Source: Deltaproteobacteria bacterium RIFOXYA12_FULL_61_11
Lineage (GTDB): Bacteria > Bdellovibrionota_F > JAHFAK01 > YA12-FULL-61-11
DNA: 9,607 nucleotides
Assembly (NCBI GenBank): GCA_001799195.1
Contig: MGSU01000145.1
Coordinates: 1-9,607 of the forward strand
Direction of reading: 5' to 3'
Shown here: piece by piece, positions 6,901 through 9,607 of the stretch
How the letters are laid out: the number at the start of each line of letters is the position of its first letter
How positions within the stretch are numbered: the first letter of the stretch is position 1
Translations under genes and position numbers: made by a program
The notes under the pieces: generated by a model
Told to the model about the DNA's origin: nothing
What the model saw: only the letters and a program-made list of their open reading frames with translations
Databases searched by the model: none

Positions 6901-8167
6901 GGTAGAGGAAAGCGATCTCTTTCAAGAGCTCGAGCTTCCCCTCGCGTTGCTTGCGCAGCCGGACCTCTTCCTCCAGCAGGGGGATCAAACGTTCCCATTC
7001 GCCCCGCTCCTTGAGCAATTCGACCAGCTCCCGCCGCAGTTCGGGTTCGCCCTCGACATTGGCCAGCTCCTGTTGCAGGTATTCGACGGCGCGCTGACCA
7101 TCGTGGACCTTGAGCATTCGGGCAATGGTCAACTTGCAGTACACCTGGTCGAGCCGCAGCCGCCGCGTGCGTCCAAGCAAGGTGTCGATCTTCTTGTACG
7201 TAGCGAGCGCCTCGGCCTCTTGACCGGTCAACACATAGAGGCTGGCAAGGACGTTGAGCAGCGACGGGTTGGTGGGGTTACCGGACAGGAATTCGTTGAT
7301 GTCGGTAATACGTAGGGCGTACTCCTCCTTGTCCACCAGGTAGAGCATGGCCAGTTGGGTGAGGGCATAGGTGTTGTAGAACTTCTGGCCGATCACTTCC
7401 TCGAAGTAGCGCCTCGCTTCGTCGTACTTCCGCGCCTCGATCAGATCATCGCCTTTCTGGTACAGCGACTTGGCCTCGACCAGCTCCAGCAAGCGCATGT
7501 CGCTGATCTCGCAGAGCTCGTCATCCTTCTTCGCGCTGCCGATGTGCAGCTTGACCCGCTCGGTCCCGGCCAGATCGTTGGTGTAGAGGAGGTCCCGGCG
7601 CTTGACCGTCCATTGCATGGACGCTTCCAGGCGAGCCAACACCGGATCCTGCACCGCGACTTTGAGGAAACAACCGGTCGAGGAACCCTTGACCCGCGGC
7701 GCGACCTGCCAGAGCAAGGTCCGCAGCAGCTCGTAATGGAGGCTGGGGATGGCCCCGTAGTACATTGGATCGTAGAACAAGATGGTGAGCTTGTTGTCCA
7801 GCGACTTGTAGAGATACCCCTTGAAGGTGAAGAAGGTCTGGTGCTTGCCGAACTGGAAGGTTCCACCGAGCGAGAGGTGCCGGTCGTGCACCGAGAGGCT
7901 GAGGTTCTTGAGCCCCGCCATGTCCCTGGTCAGCTCGTGCCGGAGGAAGGTCTCCAGACCGGCTACGTCGACCTCGACCCTCATCCCAACCAGGCGTACG
8001 GACCGCTTGCGCAGCAGCTCCTCGTCCTCGCTCTGCTCGGCCTCCATGGTCACACCGGCCAGGTCGACCTCGAGGTCATGGACGGCGGCAAAGGGACCGA
8101 GGGGTAGTTTTGCGACGAGCACTCTGGTCCCGAATTGGTGCTGCTCGAGTTTCTTGAAGCTCACCAT
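3959..8167 (-). CDS. Giant TPR protein with a degenerate M48-peptidase-like C-terminus
   Basis: The chosen ATG at 8167 gives 1402 residues beginning VSFKKLEQHQFG. The frame is open to a TTG at 8305, with ATGs at 8278 and 8257, but the added residues look non-coding and no good Shine-Dalgarno supports them. Residues 1-220 are beta-rich with no family I recognise; a lipid-binding or DUF2993-like fold is only a guess. Residues ~222-1040 are tandem tetratricopeptide repeats (for example AALEQYEYARKLLPS, AEKFFKKAASLEPNN, AREFYARTINVYP), which serve protein-protein binding. Residues ~1043-1402 are helical: SPSEQRFLLAKHIFLVRSGH (around 1241) followed by TSDRVGLLAS (Asp1333) sits like the HExxH and ExxAD regions of M48 peptidases, but the zinc motif is missing. 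No signal peptide or membrane segment is seen, so it is probably cytoplasmic. It is the first gene of an operon with the YciB-like gene and is divergent from the CPBP gene. Confidence 0.85.
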   Translation of the reverse strand: MVSFKKLEQHQFGTRVLVAKLPLGPFAAVHDLEVDLAGVTMEAEQSEDEELLRKRSVRLVGMRVEVDVAGLETFLRHELTRDMAGLKNLSLSVHDRHLSLGGTFQFGKHQTFFTFKGYLYKSLDNKLTILFYDPMYYGAIPSLHYELLRTLLWQVAPRVKGSSTGCFLKVAVQDPVLARLEASMQWTVKRRDLLYTNDLAGTERVKLHIGSAKKDDELCEISDMRLLELVEAKSLYQKGDDLIEARKYDEARRYFEEVIGQKFYNTYALTQLAMLYLVDKEEYALRITDINEFLSGNPTNPSLLNVLASLYVLTGQEAEALATYKKIDTLLGRTRRLRLDQVYCKLTIARMLKVHDGQRAVEYLQQELANVEGEPELRRELVELLKERGEWERLIPLLEEEVRLRKQREGKLELLKEIAFLYLDKLGNYLKAKEFLQRLAERLNKETIESNLEIIEGLARCHEGLGNADKAVGIYEGLIKKLRDSDYKGKVHLALGALFEHKLGNAAAALEQYEYARKLLPSDRSLLETMVRLLAPGDWNEHRQEVEHQLARVLLESGELERAVSSYQGLVRGALGRGDKTTATRFFLEAIRLSPGNTELLNLGKELDLRGKHSRELLDQVAAQVNGLEDLGDLGCYLRLVPDPDDWLTIVRKLKQNSLELANKAHKARILMTIGLIYDEVLKDAQKGNEYFQSALKLAALGQQSLVQLKAALRKDQRWQRLQEILQLELESTEKPSLRSSLLFELGDVQLKGLGQLDKAMEFYEQALHLWIDSLPLLRNRHLGLQAEGAHEAASKLLAIEHKLVENPIFRPYLLHDFGVALQALEDAKGAEKFFKKAASLEPNNLRLMQSLGLLYVQQDEYLNAIRVFHKVYQLVYEQFNFRPTDTLALNFVRIARFQKNPFKGCDLLSYSRNLLRSYLLERDALIDALINFAMGAVHQFKFVKIEKAREFYARTINVYPAHLYTLTNLTQIHKLTNNYDEIERLFREAVEFLHRVNAKELPEFLEQLDELCQHHADAALTERYQRVKTRADELASEADITNVGEKTVSTLLQQLKVERDELRENLYQPRRMLRIANLSRRMSDLDQAYIFYAVHQLFCPEDEESKRFVSEHKRRYSELSPERFDSQVYEEYILHPFESALLFRLLKLITPALLNLYDCNAMELHGLSAEDQITEKSDRHLRRVFDQIRKLLGVTELTFYVRSGFQDGLAMEPSKPPTLVLAAEWLAELSPSEQRFLLAKHIFLVRSGHHLYQKLGAENLHRILTYLCKMYLEVEGIGPFDQEEYTRFASGFRKREHLCDTERLYEALQDFQKVMDDVEVERHLRGVEYTSDRVGLLASNEIRSAINVLAQLDPDLSSIAEKTGSELVSRFQACRPIDELLRYAVSEQYTKVRRIMNIALV

Positions 8168-8226
8168 GGCGTCCCGATCCCGCGCCTCGACCTGGGGGCG
8201 AGTCCCGCGAGGAGTGAGGGTTGCGA

Positions 8227-8238
8227 TCCTCCGGAGGA
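8227..8238. promoter_or_regulatory. 12-bp perfect palindrome between divergent genes
   Basis: TCCTCCGGAGGA is a perfect palindrome, extended to an imperfect 18-bp one by CG on the left and CG on the right after one mismatch. It lies about midway between the divergent starts at 8167 and 8277, where a dimeric regulator could control both genes. It also contains GGAGG on both strands, but it is too far from either start to act as their ribosome binding site. No convincing -10/-35 pair was seen in 8168-8276. Confidence 0.4.
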
Positions 8239-8276
8239 CCGTGTTACCCTGCCGCATGGCCGCGCGGGGAAGAGGC

Positions 8277-9395
8277 ATGATAACGGAATCAATGGCACTT
8301 GCCAATCAGAAAACACTGTGCTGGATCCTTTCATTGCTCCTCCTCTCGCTCTTCTGCCCGGGCCCCGCGTTCGCGGTAGAAGCGCCCTCCGGAACCTCTG
8401 ACCTCGTGGCAGTGGTCTATCCCGGCACCGTGACCGAACCCGGCACGCCGTATCCCGGCACGGTACAAAGTCCTCCACCGCAACCGAGCACCGCGCCGGC
8501 TCCGGTAGAAGATCCGCCAAGCCCTGGCCTCGCCGTGCTCTGCTCCATCTTGCCCGGCGCCGGCCACCTCTACCTGGGGGAGCTGGACGAGGCCGCATAC
8601 TATGCCGCACCCTTCGGCGCCATGGTGTTCTTCGGCCTCGCCGGGATGGACACCCTCTATGGCATCAGCACCTTCGTCTGGTGGGAGGTCTACCTCTACA
8701 GCATGTTCGACGCGTATCGCGATGCCCGTCTCCTGGGCGGCAACGCCGGGTACACCCATCCCATCACCTCGAAGGGGTTCTGGGCCCACTTGACGGCACC
8801 GTACCACTTCTCGAACCTCTTCACCGGGTACGCGCTGCTCACGCTCGCCGAGACGGCTCTGACCCTCACCCTGGCCCTGGTACTCACTCCGGCGACCTTT
8901 TCCATCGACGATCCCGACGGCGAACTCACGGGTATGTCCTTCGGGGCAAAGCTCGGCCTGTCCCTCGTGCTCCTCGCCGGAGGGTATCTCTTCTTCACCC
9001 CGGTCGCCGCGGCCGAGGAGGGCTTCTTCCGCGGCATGGTCCACGGCAGCCTCAAGGAAGGTACCCCCACCCCCGTCGCCCTGCTCCTCAGTTCGACCAT
9101 CTTCGCCCTGGTCCACATCCCCCAGGTCCTGCCCTCGAACACGGACGAGGCCGTCGTCCAGGACGAGCAGGCTCAGGTCGACGAAGATCCCCTTGCCAAC
9201 ATCATCGCCCTGCGCTTCATCAGCGGCTTCACCGGGGGGTTGCTGTTCGGATTGCTCTACGAGCTCGAGGGGGGGGAACTGGACCACGCGATCACCATGC
9301 ACGTCCTCAGCAACAGCGTGCTCATCGCCTCCGCGCCCTTCTTGGCGGGCCGGCTCGCCAGCCCCCTCGAGGTGAGCTTTTCCATCCCGTTCTGA
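8277..9395 (+). CDS. CPBP (CAAX-like) intramembrane protease with N-terminal PGAGHLY membrane domain
   Basis: From the ATG at 8277 the protein has 372 residues. A purine-rich GGGGAAGAGG lies just before this ATG; an ATG at 8292 is a second option. Residues 1-33 form a signal peptide (hydrophobic core, cut after AFA). A proline-rich linker follows with YPGTV twice. LPGAGHLYLGE (about 92-102), a hydrophobic segment and FDAYRDAR (144-151) match a small membrane domain of the DUF5683 kind. The C-terminal half has the CPBP (Abi, PF02517) motifs: EEGFFR (Glu247, Glu248, Arg252), FALVH (Phe276, His280) and HVLSN (His342, Asn346). These glutamates and histidines are the catalytic set of this family of intramembrane proteases, so it looks active. 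An acidic insert (about 286-306) separates motifs 2 and 3. Family roles include prenyl-protein processing, bacteriocin immunity and regulation; the substrate here is unknown. It is divergent from the TPR gene. Confidence 0.85.
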   Translation: MITESMALANQKTLCWILSLLLLSLFCPGPAFAVEAPSGTSDLVAVVYPGTVTEPGTPYPGTVQSPPPQPSTAPAPVEDPPSPGLAVLCSILPGAGHLYLGELDEAAYYAAPFGAMVFFGLAGMDTLYGISTFVWWEVYLYSMFDAYRDARLLGGNAGYTHPITSKGFWAHLTAPYHFSNLFTGYALLTLAETALTLTLALVLTPATFSIDDPDGELTGMSFGAKLGLSLVLLAGGYLFFTPVAAAEEGFFRGMVHGSLKEGTPTPVALLLSSTIFALVHIPQVLPSNTDEAVVQDEQAQVDEDPLANIIALRFISGFTGGLLFGLLYELEGGELDHAITMHVLSNSVLIASAPFLAGRLASPLEVSFSIPF

Positions 9396-9434
9396 GGTCT
9401 CTGAGGGATTGTAGGTTATTTTTTGAACAGACCC

Positions 9435-9607
9435 TTAGCTCGCGTCACCGCGGCGGGGACCCCGACGGCCCCGGTCCCGAGGTCCGGGTTCCCGCGCCTG
9501 CTCTGCCTGTTCGCCGCTCTCCGGAGGTTTGCCCTCCCATACCGGCTCGAGCCGGTTGGTCTCTACCAGGGTCCGGTAGGCCTGGCGGTCGCGGGTCGTG
9601 AGCAGGG
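9435..9607 (-). CDS. C-terminal end of an unidentified protein with Arg/Gly-rich tail
   Basis: On the minus strand a frame is open from the window edge for 56 codons to a TAA at 9435-9437. Nearly all codons end in G or C, as in the other genes here, which argues that it is coding. The visible part reads LLTTRDRQAYRTLVETNRLE, then PVWEGKPPES, then a charged tail ending RGRRGPRRGDAS. The basic, glycine-rich tail could bind nucleic acid, but no domain is recognised. It converges with the CPBP gene with a 39-bp gap. The N-terminus lies beyond the window. Confidence 0.6.
   Translation of the reverse strand, partial: LLTTRDRQAYRTLVETNRLEPVWEGKPPESGEQAEQAREPGPRDRGRRGPRRGDAS

Noticed and set aside
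4274-8107. Several long + frames (130-264 codons) antisense to the TPR gene
   Set aside because: All are mirror frames rich in Leu/Glu/Val produced by the coding bias of the TPR gene; none has a recognisable domain.
8331-9302. A 323-codon minus frame antisense to the CPBP gene
   Set aside because: The sense strand has a signal peptide and all protease motifs; the antisense product is Gly/Glu/Arg-rich shadow sequence.
9396-9434. T6 run between the convergent CPBP and Arg-rich genes as an intrinsic terminator
   Set aside because: Only weak 5-bp stems (ATCCC/GGGAT, GGTCT/AGACC) are near it, with long loops or wrong placement, so a terminator cannot be supported.

Overview
The window is a GC-rich, gene-dense piece of chromosome, probably from a Gram-negative bacterium. 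The signs are two proteins with Sec-type signal peptides that would act in the periplasm, a predicted lipoprotein, a YciB/IspZ-like inner-membrane protein, and strong G/C preference at third codon positions. A very large TPR scaffold, a proline-rich membrane protein with a CPBP protease domain and an orphan lipoprotein together suggest a deltaproteobacterium-like lineage (Myxococcota or Bradymonadota type). That placement is inference only, because no rRNA or marker gene is present.

Layout: (1) 1-1616, + strand: the 3' part of an exported EndoU-like endoribonuclease, overlapped by an exported class-II (CpdP-type) cyclic-nucleotide phosphodiesterase of metallo-beta-lactamase fold. (2) 1663-2991, - strand: an orphan lipoprotein with an internal ALPAA repeat, its own promoter and a strong Shine-Dalgarno before a GTG start. 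(3) 2992-3277: an intergenic stretch that holds this promoter and a dense cluster of inverted repeats. (4) 3278-8167, - strand: a two-gene operon of a ~1400-residue TPR protein with a possible inactive M48-like C-terminus, followed 6 bp later by a YciB/IspZ-like membrane protein. (5) 8168-8276: a divergent intergenic region with a 12-bp perfect palindrome. (6) 8277-9395, + strand: an exported or membrane protein that joins a proline-rich linker, a 'PGAGHLY' membrane domain and a CPBP (CAAX-like) protease domain. (7) 9435-9607, - strand: the C-terminal end of an unidentified protein with an Arg/Gly-rich tail.

How the genes may work together: the first pair are both phosphodiester-cleaving enzymes with export signals and overlapping reading frames, so they may form one periplasmic or secreted nucleic acid/cyclic nucleotide degradation unit. 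The TPR protein and the YciB-like protein are probably co-translated and may form a scaffold at the inner membrane. The CPBP gene shares an upstream region with them and may share their control. No CRISPR array, tRNA, rRNA, insertion sequence or clear phage gene was seen. Nothing here is a proven new defence or toxin system; the best leads are the EndoU-phosphodiesterase pair and the TPR/pseudo-M48 protein.
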